From Spirosoma pollinicola (lineage in GTDB: Bacteria; Bacteroidota; Bacteroidia; Cytophagales; Spirosomataceae): a stretch of 64,000 nucleotides of DNA. The notes below the pieces were generated by a model. It made no database searches. It had not been told where the DNA came from and worked only from the letters and a program-made list of their open reading frames with translations. A program made the translations under genes and the position numbers. This document shows, piece by piece, positions 42,236 to 50,930 of the stretch. Location: assembly GCF_002831565.1 (NCBI RefSeq), contig NZ_CP025096.1, forward strand, positions 6,625,014-6,689,013, read 5' to 3'. The number at the start of each line of letters is the position of its first letter. Positions within the stretch are counted from its first letter, which is position 1.

Positions 42236-42427
42236 ATGGAAGATGTATCTGATCAGCTCCCGGCTCAACCCGAGCAACCAGCTCCGGAGAAACTGCGGTT
42301 TGATGCCGCCAATGATTTTCTGACCATCTGTGACCGATTATCGACCGGCTATGACAGTGGCTATTATTGGGAAGATGTACAACGAGCCTTACGCATTGCC
42401 GCAGGTTTAGAAAAGTGGCCAGACTAA
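42236..42427 (+). CDS. Small hypothetical protein
   Basis: The 63-residue acidic protein is P/Q-rich at the N-terminus, then amphipathic (LTICDRLSTGYDSGYYWEDV). No family was recognised. Coding is supported only by composition and start position. Confidence 0.45.
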   Translation: MEDVSDQLPAQPEQPAPEKLRFDAANDFLTICDRLSTGYDSGYYWEDVQRALRIAAGLEKWPD

Positions 42428-42524
42428 TTTCCTCTCAAGTGGGCTTCGTTCATTAAGTAACCAAAGATAAAGGTTTATTTAGTTTAACATGAGTCTACCT
42501 ATCAACGAAAGATCTTTGTCTAAG

Positions 42525-42562
42525 TTTTACATTTTTTAAACGTGCGTTTAGAAAATGTAAAA
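42525..42562. other. Near-perfect 18-bp palindrome with a 2-base centre: candidate recombinase site
   Basis: Arms TTTTACATTTTTTAAACG (42525-42542) and CGTTTAGAAAATGTAAAA (42545-42562) match at 17 of 18 positions around TG. It lies about 40 bases upstream of the serine recombinase gene. Serine resolvases cut at dyads with a two-base centre. It could instead be an operator. Confidence 0.7.
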
Positions 42563-42600
42563 TAACCTTATCTTTACAGAATAACCTTTGAATTTGTGCC

Positions 42601-43278
42601 GTGGAACATCAATTTGGACACAAACAGTACGTCGCCTACTTTCGGGTGTCGACTCAACGACAGGGAGCCAGTGGACTGGGTCTCTCGGCGCAGCGCACCA
42701 GTGTTAGTTCCTATATCTATAATCGGGGAGAGATTGTCGCTGAATTCACCGACATCGAGTCGGGCAAAAAAAACAACCGACCCCAACTGCTTAAAGCCAT
42801 TGCGCTTTGCAAGGAAAAGGGAGGCGTGCTACTCATTGCCAAGCTTGACCGGTTGACACGGAACGTAGCCTTTATTTTTACGCTCAGGGATTCAGGCGCC
42901 GAGTTTGTTTGCGCCGATATGCCTGAAGCCAACACACTTACCATAGGGGTGATGGCCACGATGGCCCAGCATGAACGGGAAGTCATTGGTGATCGTACCC
43001 GCAAAGCACTGGCCGAAAAGAAACGGGCTGGCTATGTATTGGGCAAGCCTGAAAATCTCACCGCAGCCGCCACTCAAAAGGGATTAGCAATTCGACAGCA
43101 AAATGCCCGCGAGCATGAGAACAATCGCCGCGCAGCTGCCTTTGCTCGGTCGCTGCGCGGGGCAGGGGAGAACTGGAGCAAGATTGCCGCTACGTTAAAT
43201 GAACACGGGTTCCGTACTCGGAAGGGAAAGCAATTTCAGGCGGTGCAAGTGCAACGGTTAATTGCACTTTTCAACTAA
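42601..43278 (+). CDS. Serine recombinase/resolvase
   Basis: The frame starts with GTG (42601), giving 225 residues. The catalytic domain shows YFRVSTQRQGASGLGLSAQR with the nucleophile Ser17 and conserved Arg residues, and AKLDRLTRNVAF near 80. The C-terminal region has an Arg-rich helix-turn-helix (ENWSKIAATLNEHGFRTRKG). It is small like Tn3-type resolvases and likely resolves plasmid multimers or inverts DNA. A TATCTTTA -7 box lies about 25 bases upstream. Confidence 0.92.
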   Translation: MEHQFGHKQYVAYFRVSTQRQGASGLGLSAQRTSVSSYIYNRGEIVAEFTDIESGKKNNRPQLLKAIALCKEKGGVLLIAKLDRLTRNVAFIFTLRDSGAEFVCADMPEANTLTIGVMATMAQHEREVIGDRTRKALAEKKRAGYVLGKPENLTAAATQKGLAIRQQNAREHENNRRAAAFARSLRGAGENWSKIAATLNEHGFRTRKGKQFQAVQVQRLIALFN

Positions 43279-43389
43279 TTGGAGCGATAAACTGAACGAA
43301 ATCATAAGATTTTAAAATTGTACTTATTAATGAAACAGCTGGTAATAATACTGACAAAATAGAATTAGACAAAATAGTACGTTTCCAAT

Positions 43390-43418
43390 AGGCTTGTCAT
43401 ACTTAAAATGACAAGCCT
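43390..43418 (+). terminator. Hairpin after the recombinase gene
   Basis: AGGCTTGTCAT (43390-43400) pairs with ATGACAAGCCT (43408-43418), a perfect 11-bp stem. There is no clear T-run. It is located at the edge of the decayed gene copy. Confidence 0.6.
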
Positions 43419-43430
43419 GCTATTTCCCGC

Positions 43431-43894
43431 TCCTTCTTTTTCAAGCATACGTATTCCATTGAACGGGCTGCCACCCATGGCGATGTGGGGCAACACATCA
43501 AGAATTACCAGAATGAGTTACAAAACTAATCCCTCATGGAGCAACTCAGCGTTAGCCAACTTAAAGAACTTCAGCAGACGGACGAACTGTTGCGTATCGT
43601 GCGGTAGCAGCCCGATGCCTACCAGGCCTGTTTTTCCAATTACCACCACAAATAGTACTACTGGTATTGTACCTGCCGCTATTTTGATGATCTGGCAACT
43701 CTGAAAACCACCACTTCTAGTGAACGCTTACTCAAGCACACCGAGTGAGTTGGCCATGAGGTGCCTGACGGCTTAATATCATTTTTATTGATCCTGAGTA
43801 CATTACTGAAGCAGTGCCCCACGATCACAAATTAATTGTCCGGGAGCTACCCGATCCACCTTCAACAAGGCATCACTACTTTATATATTCGTAA
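43431..43894 (+). pseudogene. Decayed copy of the 241-residue protein gene (40720-41445)
   Basis: Read in frames that change at least once, the region encodes fragments such as FFKHTYSIERA, SLMEQLSVSQLKELQQTDEL, YYWYCTCRYFDDL and FIDPEYITEAVPHDHKLIVR. These align with YNKHKYQISRGIRIESA, SYLDQLTPGQQQKLQDIDNL, YRYWYCSFRFFEDT and FIDPKFITRPVAYDNKLIDR of the intact protein. Several in-frame stops and a frameshift make it non-functional. The first 80 residues are missing. Confidence 0.85.
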
Positions 43895-43918
43895 AACCTG
43901 ATTTAAAGTCCTACCCCA

Positions 43919-44731
43919 ATGGCACAAAAAAAGAAAACCAAGCCGTTTCCAGATTACATTATTCGAGATTGGGAGGTGAGTGACGGCGTAAATTTTGCAA
44001 TCGCCTTGAGCAGGCTTACTGGCTGGCTACTACACGTTGACTGGTGGACGCCTACGGACGACAAGGAAGTCGCTGAAAACATGAAATCGTTACGGGTATA
44101 TGTCGGCAATAACGCCAGTCAAGTGTATGACTTTAAAGGCAAGCAATCTCTGGCAACTTTTGTAAAGAACATTATTCAACCGATATCGCAGAAACGAGGA
44201 GCAAACTACGGCAGTATTCTAACAAGATTTTATAGTGAAAGCCAATTATTCAGTTTACCAATGAGAGTAAAGCCTACTGAAAACAAAATAAATACGGCAC
44301 AAAAAATAATTATTGATAATAAAGATTTTCTAGGAAAAATTCCGAAGCGGCAAGCGCCAAACATTCCTGCACACATTGCCGCTGACTTTTCCTATAGAAG
44401 CTGTAATCTTTTTGCAACGGCTCTGAATGATTTGAGAGATTATAAACCGGTAGCATTAATGGCTAAAAAATACAGTGATTTATTCGGTGGAGGTGAACTT
44501 GGCTATGTCCATAGCTTTGTTTTCGATAACGATGGAAACGCTATTGACATTTGGGGAAAGGACACGGTAGAAAATATAGCCCAGAGATACGGCGTGGTAG
44601 AGTATGAATTAAGCGAACCGGAACATGTTAATGTTAATCAAAAGCTAAAGACTAACTCACCAGAAAACTATGAGAAAATGTACGAAAAATCGGTAGCCAT
44701 TATTAATGAATACTTTCCTGCGATCAAATAG
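43919..44731 (+). CDS. Undescribed protein with a Cys-His-Asp pattern, two similar halves
   Basis: The 270-residue protein has a C-terminal half with RSCNLFATALNDLRDY, YVHSFVFDNDGNAIDIWGKD: a Cys, a His about 45 residues on and an Asp after it, the pattern of papain-like and NlpC-like folds. The N-terminal half shows the same scheme in weak form (VNFAIALSRLTGWLLHVDWW, LRVYVGNNASQVYDFKGKQ) but without the Cys. A tandem domain with one active and one degenerate unit is likely. No signal peptide was seen. It could be a toxin, effector or peptidase; I do not recognise the family. Confidence 0.6.
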   Translation: MAQKKKTKPFPDYIIRDWEVSDGVNFAIALSRLTGWLLHVDWWTPTDDKEVAENMKSLRVYVGNNASQVYDFKGKQSLATFVKNIIQPISQKRGANYGSILTRFYSESQLFSLPMRVKPTENKINTAQKIIIDNKDFLGKIPKRQAPNIPAHIAADFSYRSCNLFATALNDLRDYKPVALMAKKYSDLFGGGELGYVHSFVFDNDGNAIDIWGKDTVENIAQRYGVVEYELSEPEHVNVNQKLKTNSPENYEKMYEKSVAIINEYFPAIK

Positions 44732-44803
44732 AAGTTTTCTGACTAACTGGGCCACTAAATGGCCCGGCGTACAACCTTTATTTTGTAAAGCCCCTTGCCC
44801 ATT

Positions 44804-45301
44804 GTGAATGATCACCTGCCCTCGCCTCATCATTCCTTGATGCGGAGTTTCTTGCACCAGAGCCATGTTCAGCATGTTTCCATTATTGGATTACTGGCAA
44901 TGGCTTACCAGACGCGCGTTCTGATGAGCGAACCGGAAAAACCCCTTCGCGAAGATATTTCTCTAGCGGGTTGGCCACCCCCATATATGTCCCATCTGAT
45001 GGATGAATTAGATGTAAACTCCTTCGAGCTAACTCAATATGCTCGGCTAGGTAATGATTTTTGGAGTTCTCAACTCAGACTGATGCCCATCTTTCAACGC
45101 ACAATCGTTATGGGCTTGGCTACGATTATTCTTACCCCGTCGGCGAGCAACATGAATCCCAACCGATACACCCCCTGGATGGGATACTGGTCAAATGAGC
45201 TCAATTTAGATAGCCTAACCATGTCACGTTGGATGGAAGTTCAGGGCATCACATTGATCAATTATTTACTGGCTCGCGGGTTTATCCCTAGTGAATTTTA
45301 A
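44804..45301 (+). CDS. Hypothetical protein, about 165 residues
   Basis: The GTG at 44804 (MNDHLPSPHH) is preferred to the TTG at 44795; an ATG lies at 44840. The protein is helical, with a short hydrophobic segment (HVQHVSIIGLLAMAYQT) and motifs such as GWPPPYMSHLMDELDVNSFE. No family was recognised. It follows the Cys-His-Asp gene after about 70 bases and may be its partner (inference). Confidence 0.55.
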   Translation: MNDHLPSPHHSLMRSFLHQSHVQHVSIIGLLAMAYQTRVLMSEPEKPLREDISLAGWPPPYMSHLMDELDVNSFELTQYARLGNDFWSSQLRLMPIFQRTIVMGLATIILTPSASNMNPNRYTPWMGYWSNELNLDSLTMSRWMEVQGITLINYLLARGFIPSEF

Positions 45302-45333
45302 TTAATCGAACCAATTAACTGAACTACCCTACC

Positions 45334-45558
45334 ATGAGCAATAGTAAGCTGAGTAATCTTCTAACCGATAATCAAACATTGATTGACCAAGCGCGGGCTT
45401 ACCTGGCCGAAAATAGCATTGACCATACTCTATCCGAATGGATTACGATTAGCGAGTATGCGCAACGGTATAATCTGGAGAGTCAGCTTATAGAAGGATT
45501 GATCACTGGGGAACCATACCTGCTGACGAGGTACAGTACTTCGGAGAGCCTAAAATAG
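45334..45558 (+). CDS. Small hypothetical protein, 74 residues
   Basis: The acidic helical protein reads MSNSKLSNLLTDNQTLIDQA and contains a WITISEYAQRYNLESQLIEG segment resembling the start of an excisionase/MerR-type HTH (ISEYAxRYNL). DNA binding is possible but the domain would be incomplete. The stop lies inside an 18-bp inverted repeat. Confidence 0.5.
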   Translation: MSNSKLSNLLTDNQTLIDQARAYLAENSIDHTLSEWITISEYAQRYNLESQLIEGLITGEPYLLTRYSTSESLK

Positions 45559-45589
45559 CCGATTCACCCCAGGCTATTTTAGGCTCTCC
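45543..45589 (+). terminator. 18-bp perfect hairpin over the end of the 74-residue gene
   Basis: GGAGAGCCTAAAATAGCC (45543-45560) pairs with its complement (45572-45589) around 11 bases. There is no T-run. Like the dyad at 29995-30040, it overlaps the last codons of a small gene. Confidence 0.7.
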
Positions 45590-45642
45590 CCTATTAAAGG
45601 ACACCGTTCGTTACCACACGCACAGCGCTACGTCCAAGAAGC

Positions 45643-45873
45643 ATGTTCGACAAAGTAGTTATGTTGCTGTTGGAGGGCGCCTTCCGGGTGCTCGGACCCA
45701 TTGCCGTATTTATGATGCGGTTTGAGAAAAAGCGCCCGCCTATAGAGCCAACTAAGGACGAAATAGATCGCTATAGTCGGGAGCGAGCCTATTACGAGGC
45801 AGGTCCAGGAAAGGAAGAAATTGCCAGTCTGGCCAGTGCCATGATTGAGGCCGCTAAAAAAGCCCCACGCTGA
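45643..45873 (+). CDS. Small membrane-associated protein, 76 residues
   Basis: One hydrophobic segment (residues 4-25) is followed by a charged helical tail (FEKKRPPIEPTKDEIDRYSR). No family was recognised. It may be an inner-membrane anchor or a small inhibitor; the function is unknown. Confidence 0.5.
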   Translation: MFDKVVMLLLEGAFRVLGPIAVFMMRFEKKRPPIEPTKDEIDRYSRERAYYEAGPGKEEIASLASAMIEAAKKAPR

Positions 45874-45957
45874 TAGCGGGATTATAAACGGCGAATTGTA
45901 TATGATTCGGAAGATCTACCCAAGTTTTGCACCTGATAACGAAACAGACTCGTATAG

Positions 45958-46845
45958 TCATAGCAAGCTATTGTCTGCCCTCGCTTCAATCATCCGCTGC
46001 ATACTCTCCGGTATGTTCGATAGGAGGTTATACCCGGTCTGCTTCTCTACCTCATCCACACTGACCCGGTAACTTCCCCAAGCGCCTTCACCCGTTGCAT
46101 TGGAATTGGGCATCCAAACGGCAATAACCCGTGTCTGCGCGTTGATCCGATTCACATCATCCGATCCTACCGGCAATACCACAATCACCTTCCACAGCGC
46201 GGCCGGAACGCTCAGTTTACCACTGGCTATACTGCTAGCCTTGCCGTTATCGCCCTCACCACCTTTACCCGCAGTTCCGGCGATGATATATAATTCATTT
46301 CCCTGAGCCACCAGCGTTCGGGCGTAGTCCTCCAGGCGTAGCCAGGATTGCCGGTTGACTTGTGGAGCTTGGGGTACAATATTAGTTAGGATAAAGGTCG
46401 TCTTATTCTCCTCGGCCGTGCTATCCCGATCGTCCGAAGGGCAGAGGTGGCCTCTGTCAAAGCCACTATTGGTATAGTCAGCATGGCGAGTCTGATACCA
46501 GGCAGCCGGTAGGGATTGATCAGGAATGAAGCTACCCGCATAACGCGATGCTGATCCCTTCCAGGCTGTGCTTAAATGCCAGCTACACCAGTTGGCAATG
46601 CCCGTCGACTGATTGTATGATAGCGAATACGTAGAGCGGGTGATGAGGTAAGCATTGGGGCTGGACTCGGCAGGTCTGGCGCCATCCGGATTACCCAAGG
46701 CCATGTTGTCATCGCGGGTGGGTGTCGTATTTTGTGGAACCAGTACGGACGGCTGCTGGCATTGGCTAAGGGCTAAAAGCAGTAGCATCGCGATGCTAAT
46801 TCGGCTAGCCATCCAGCGTGATTGTTTAGGTAAAGTTGGAGTCAT
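45958..46845 (-). CDS. Secreted DNA/RNA non-specific endonuclease, lipoprotein
   Basis: The 295-residue protein has a lipoprotein signal (LLLLALSQC, Cys29). The NucA/Serratia-nuclease core carries DRGHLCPS (residues 130-137, general base His133) and TNIVPQAPQVNRQSW, with metal-binding Asn near 155-164. It would degrade DNA or RNA at or outside the outer membrane. Having it on a conjugative plasmid is notable, as it might damage incoming or environmental DNA or provide nucleotides. A short dyad lies just upstream (46857-46875). Confidence 0.9.
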   Translation of the reverse strand: MTPTLPKQSRWMASRISIAMLLLLALSQCQQPSVLVPQNTTPTRDDNMALGNPDGARPAESSPNAYLITRSTYSLSYNQSTGIANWCSWHLSTAWKGSASRYAGSFIPDQSLPAAWYQTRHADYTNSGFDRGHLCPSDDRDSTAEENKTTFILTNIVPQAPQVNRQSWLRLEDYARTLVAQGNELYIIAGTAGKGGEGDNGKASSIASGKLSVPAALWKVIVVLPVGSDDVNRINAQTRVIAVWMPNSNATGEGAWGSYRVSVDEVEKQTGYNLLSNIPESMQRMIEARADNSLL

Positions 46846-47472
46846 GAAACCGGTCAGCCCTCATTAAATGAGGGCGAACTTAGCTTTATTTTCTGATTTA
46901 GATGCAGCGGGAAGCCTACTGATTTCGCTTGAAGCATACGTCTTAATAATGCGATCATCTATGATTTACCGCCGTCGGCGAGGGATCAATATAGGGTAAA
47001 TCGAAAAAAAGGGACCGCATCGGCCGGCGGCCGCCAAATTCGTCACTTGGGAAAAAGTCTCACAAACTCAGCTAAAATGTGAGATTTTGATTTTGATTAA
47101 TGAGATGACAATTTGAGATTGAAGTTTGAACAGAATGACTTTGCCAAGACAAGGACTGTATCCATTTCTTTAAATGGGTGTTATTTGAAACACTTTTAAG
47201 GGTATAAGTATATTCGAACAACAAGCCGACGGTCTACTACGGAGCACCGGTTGCCGATAGACTCTGCCCACTCCGATAGGCCTCTTGCACCAGAAAAGTA
47301 GATAGAGTGTCTAAAGAGAAGCAAGGTGTGCTAAAATAATCACTTGGTTTTTCACTACGTCCGTCTTAATGTGGGTTGCAACTACCAAAGCGGACCACCG
47401 TGCGGTTCCCCGCCGGGACGCGGTCAGATAGCAAAAGGGTTCCGAGTCAGCCTGTTTTCGGGGTATTAACTT
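46846..47472. other. Gene-free interval of about 630 bases
   Basis: The interval holds a GCCCTCATT/AATGAGGGC dyad at 46857-46875 and GC-rich patches near 47025 and 47395. No protein-like frame, transposase or RNA gene was recognised. It separates the small-gene half of the window from the envelope genes and may contain an old junction. Confidence 0.5.
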
Positions 47473-49995
47473 TTAACCAGCGTAAATAATTTGATCAGGA
47501 AAATAAACGCTAAAGGTGGCTCCCTGACCGGGTTGGCTGCGAGCGGTAATCGCACCACCGTGATTGGCCACTACTTTCTCACAGATCGCTAAGCCGATAC
47601 CGGTTCCCGCGTACTGGCTTTTGCCGTTTAAACGCTGGAAGACCTGAAAGATGCGGTCCAGATACTGCTCCTCGAAACCAATGCCGTTGTCTGATACGTC
47701 AATGCGATAATAAGCCGCAGCCAGACGGGTTGGCTTAACGGAGGAAGGGAGGTCAATAGCGGCTACCGATTGACAGCTTATCCGAATCTGAGGCAAGACA
47801 CCGACCCGGTTGAACTTCAAGGCATTGCTGAGCAGATTTTGAAACAGTTGGTTCAATTGGGAGGAATTGCCCCACACCGTTGGTAACGAATCGACCCTTA
47901 CGGATGCACCGGTTTCTTCAATCAGCAAGTCTAAGTCAGCTAAGGTCCTTTTCAGAACATCCGTCAGCCATACGGGTTGGCTACTCTCCTGCCCCGTCGC
48001 AATCCGCGAATAGGTCAGCAGGTCCCGAATCAGGATCGACATCCGGCTGGCGGCCGTCTGCATTCGCTGAAGGTGATCGACTCCATCTCCCAACTCCACG
48101 CCATACTGGCTTTTAAGCAAATCACCGAACGACTGAATCTTCCGTAGGGGCTCCTGCAGATCATGGCTGGCAATGTAGGCAAACTGCTGGAGGTTGGTAT
48201 TCGAGCGTTCTAAATCATGGACGGATGCCTGCAATTGTTGAGTGCGCTGGTGCACTTGCTGCTCTAATTCAGTCGATAAGAGTCGGTAGCGACGCTCGCT
48301 TTGCTCAAGTCTTTGTCGGGATAGCACCCGTTCGGTTACCTCGTTCGCCAGCACCATCACCCCGGTTATGATCCCGAAGGAATCACGGAGTGGCGTATAG
48401 AGTAAATCAAAATAGACATCTTCCAGCTGGCCACGCCGGTTCAATTTGACCAGTAAATTAGCCCCGGAGAAAGGCTCACCACTGTCATAAACGCCTTCCA
48501 GCAATTCGATGTATCCTTGCCCTTTTATCTCGGGTAATGCCTCAATGACGGGCAGGCCAATAATGGATGGATCTTTATCCCACACCTCAAAAATCAGATC
48601 ATTGCCAATCTCAATGACCATTTCCCGTCCCCTAAACAAGCCAATGGCCATGGGAGCCTGCTCGACGATACTGCGGAAACGGGATTCACTGGCTTTCGAC
48701 TGCTGTTCAGCTAGCACTTGTTCGGTTACATCAACCGCCATTTGCATAATCGCATAGATCTCGCCTGATGCATTGAGGAGCGGTTTGTAGGAAAAGTCGA
48801 AATAATAAGCACCCAATAGGCCATCTACTTCTAATTCAGCCCGGGCACCCCTTGACTCGTAGGCTTTACCGCTCGTGAAGACCTCATCCAGAATGGCCAG
48901 AAAGGGTTGTCCAGCCAGTTCCGGTATCGCTTTGGCTAGTGGTTGGCCCAGAACGGACGAATCTTTGCCCCAGTAACCCAGCATGATTTCATTGGCTACC
49001 TCAATGTTTAATTCCTGACCCACAAACAGGCACGTAGCGACGGGTGCTTCCTCGATTAAGGAGCGAAATTTAGCTTCACTTTCTTCAATGGCTTTCCGAG
49101 CGGTTACCTGTTGGGTAATCTCAACACACAGCACAATAATGCCGGAAATGGTACCGTCTGACTCATAGTAAGGATCGTAGACGAAGTTGATAAAGGTTTG
49201 TTCCATCCGGCCGTTCCGTTCCAGGGTAACGGGCAATTCGCTGGCCACAAAGCGTTCGCCCGTCGTATACACACCGTGCAGTAATTCTTCAAAGCCCTGA
49301 CCGCTGGCCTCGGGTAAAGCCTCGAACAAGGGCTTGTTGATGACCTGCTGGCGGCTTCGTCCCCAAAATTGGAGCACCCGTTCGTTAGCCAGGGTAATAA
49401 CAAACGCAGGACCGCTGAACAGCGCGACCGCGACCGGTGCCTGCTCGACAATACTGCGGAAGCGATTTTCACTGGTTTTCAATCTGTTGCGGTCCTGTAC
49501 GGCACCCGTCGTTTCGGTGCAAATCACCAGCACACCCGCCGCTTGACCCGACTCGTCTTTGACCGCGCTGTAGCCAAAGGTCCAGTATACGTCTTCTAAC
49601 TGACCGTTTCGGTAGATAGGAATCAGCTGATCTTCGTTCCAGATCGCCTCACCACCGCCCAACACCTGGTCGATTAAGGGTTTGATCGTTGGCCATATTT
49701 CGGGCCAGCAATCGGCCCCCTGTTGGCCGAGCGCGGTTGGATGTTTGCCCTTATCCCCTAAGCTGGGTCGGTACGCATCGTTGTAAAACTGAATCAGATC
49801 AGAGCCCCACCACAAGAACATCGGGGATTTGGTATTAAGCAGGATGCTCAGCGTAGCGCGTAGGCTTTGGGGCCACCCATCAGGCGTACCTAATGAGGTG
49901 GTTTGCCAGTCATACTGACGGGTCAGTTCACCGAGCTCCCCACCGCCTGAAAGAAACGGATACGCATTGACCGGAGTAGTTGCTTTACTTAACAT
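47473..49995 (-). CDS. Multi-PAS sensor histidine kinase
   Basis: Starting at the ATG at 49995 (840 residues), the protein has one N-terminal PAS-like region followed by three clearly repeated PAS domains. Each begins with a variant of SENRFRSIVEQAPVAVALF and ends with PLxNASGEI. Then come a coiled coil (YRLLSTELEQQVHQRTQQLQ), HisKA (ASHDLQEPLRKIQSF) and HATPase (NGIGFEEQYLDRIFQVFQRL). It has no membrane segment and no receiver domain, so it is a soluble kinase of the phytochrome-like type. The cognate regulator is not adjacent. Confidence 0.9.
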   Translation of the reverse strand: MLSKATTPVNAYPFLSGGGELGELTRQYDWQTTSLGTPDGWPQSLRATLSILLNTKSPMFLWWGSDLIQFYNDAYRPSLGDKGKHPTALGQQGADCWPEIWPTIKPLIDQVLGGGEAIWNEDQLIPIYRNGQLEDVYWTFGYSAVKDESGQAAGVLVICTETTGAVQDRNRLKTSENRFRSIVEQAPVAVALFSGPAFVITLANERVLQFWGRSRQQVINKPLFEALPEASGQGFEELLHGVYTTGERFVASELPVTLERNGRMEQTFINFVYDPYYESDGTISGIIVLCVEITQQVTARKAIEESEAKFRSLIEEAPVATCLFVGQELNIEVANEIMLGYWGKDSSVLGQPLAKAIPELAGQPFLAILDEVFTSGKAYESRGARAELEVDGLLGAYYFDFSYKPLLNASGEIYAIMQMAVDVTEQVLAEQQSKASESRFRSIVEQAPMAIGLFRGREMVIEIGNDLIFEVWDKDPSIIGLPVIEALPEIKGQGYIELLEGVYDSGEPFSGANLLVKLNRRGQLEDVYFDLLYTPLRDSFGIITGVMVLANEVTERVLSRQRLEQSERRYRLLSTELEQQVHQRTQQLQASVHDLERSNTNLQQFAYIASHDLQEPLRKIQSFGDLLKSQYGVELGDGVDHLQRMQTAASRMSILIRDLLTYSRIATGQESSQPVWLTDVLKRTLADLDLLIEETGASVRVDSLPTVWGNSSQLNQLFQNLLSNALKFNRVGVLPQIRISCQSVAAIDLPSSVKPTRLAAAYYRIDVSDNGIGFEEQYLDRIFQVFQRLNGKSQYAGTGIGLAICEKVVANHGGAITARSQPGQGATFSVYFPDQIIYAG

Positions 49996-50007
49996 ATTCA
50001 GGTACAA

Positions 50008-50339
50008 CTCAATCCAGAACGTATTTGATTAATTTACCCAGACCCTATCCCCAAGAGGCTGGGCCAGCCCGATACTGTCGACTTAGCTGGCGGAATGGCT
50101 CACCGGTCTCGCAGACGCTTTAACGGATGCTTTTCTAGCCAGTTAGCCAGATTCCGTATGCCACTAATTAGATTGGACAGATAGTAAAATCAGTTGTCCC
50201 AAAAAACGCTCCCATGTGAGACGAAGGAAAATTTATGTGTATGCCTCTTAAATGAAATATTTAAATATACTGTAGCATATTAAATATCAATTTAGGTGAC
50301 ATTCGCTATTTAAATAACTTAGAGGCAGATACATAATCC
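50008..50339. other. Gene-free interval between kinase and lipoprotein genes
   Basis: The first half has moderate GC, the second (50200-50330) is AT-rich and could hold the kinase promoter on the minus strand. No gene or repeat was recognised. Confidence 0.5.
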
Positions 50340-50870
50340 TTATTTCTTTTCAGACTGACAAAACCTGTAGGAATTAACCAGACCATAAGAACCGTGCGAA
50401 TCGGTCGTCAATAGTTGCTCATTGGTTAGTTGATTCAGCAACTCCATCATACAGTCATCCTGACTGAATACTTGTCGACAAGTTCGCCGGTTCAAGTTGT
50501 AAATGGTACTTGTGGGGGTCAGACTAAAATAATGGTAGTCCCCAGACGTAGTCCCCCAGGCTTGGGTAAGGTATACCATCAAAGGTCCTTGTTGCCTTAC
50601 TTCGTAACTAGTCCCGTCTTTAAGCCGAAACGATTTATTATCTTGGGTACGGTATCCCCAAATTGAATCAGCTGGTAGCCACCAGTGATGCCCTGTTCGG
50701 CCAATGATGTGTACCTGGTTGGAACGGGACCTTGTTCGAATCGTTTTTACCCACGTTTCCCCTAATGAACTTGTTAGTTTACGGGATGTACGAAGTACCT
50801 GCAATGCCGGTTGATTGCAGCCAAAGAGGGTCAGTGTAAAAAAAAGATAACACCAACCGAATCGTTTCAT
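50340..50870 (-). CDS. Hypothetical lipoprotein
   Basis: The ATG at 50870 is preferred because it starts a lipoprotein signal (MKRFGWCYLFFTLTLFGC). The mature protein of about 160 residues is beta-rich with Trp and Tyr (GYRTQDNKSFRLKDGTSYEV). No family was recognised. It is the last gene of the leftward envelope cluster. Confidence 0.65.
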   Translation of the reverse strand: MKRFGWCYLFFTLTLFGCNQPALQVLRTSRKLTSSLGETWVKTIRTRSRSNQVHIIGRTGHHWWLPADSIWGYRTQDNKSFRLKDGTSYEVRQQGPLMVYLTQAWGTTSGDYHYFSLTPTSTIYNLNRRTCRQVFSQDDCMMELLNQLTNEQLLTTDSHGSYGLVNSYRFCQSEKK

Positions 50871-50930
50871 AAGGCGGGCGAGGTAGTTACTTTGGTTTAC
50901 ACAGGACATAGTTAGTCGAATAAAGAGAAC

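Noticed and set aside
42061..42252. 63-residue plus-strand frame
   Set aside because: It runs through a clear terminator (42176-42208) and has unlikely composition.
42601..43278. Transposon unit built on the serine recombinase
   Set aside because: No transposase and no terminal inverted repeats with target duplications were found around it.
43408..43704. 98-residue frame on the plus strand
   Set aside because: It overlaps the decayed copy of the 241-residue gene in another frame and has no protein-like motif.
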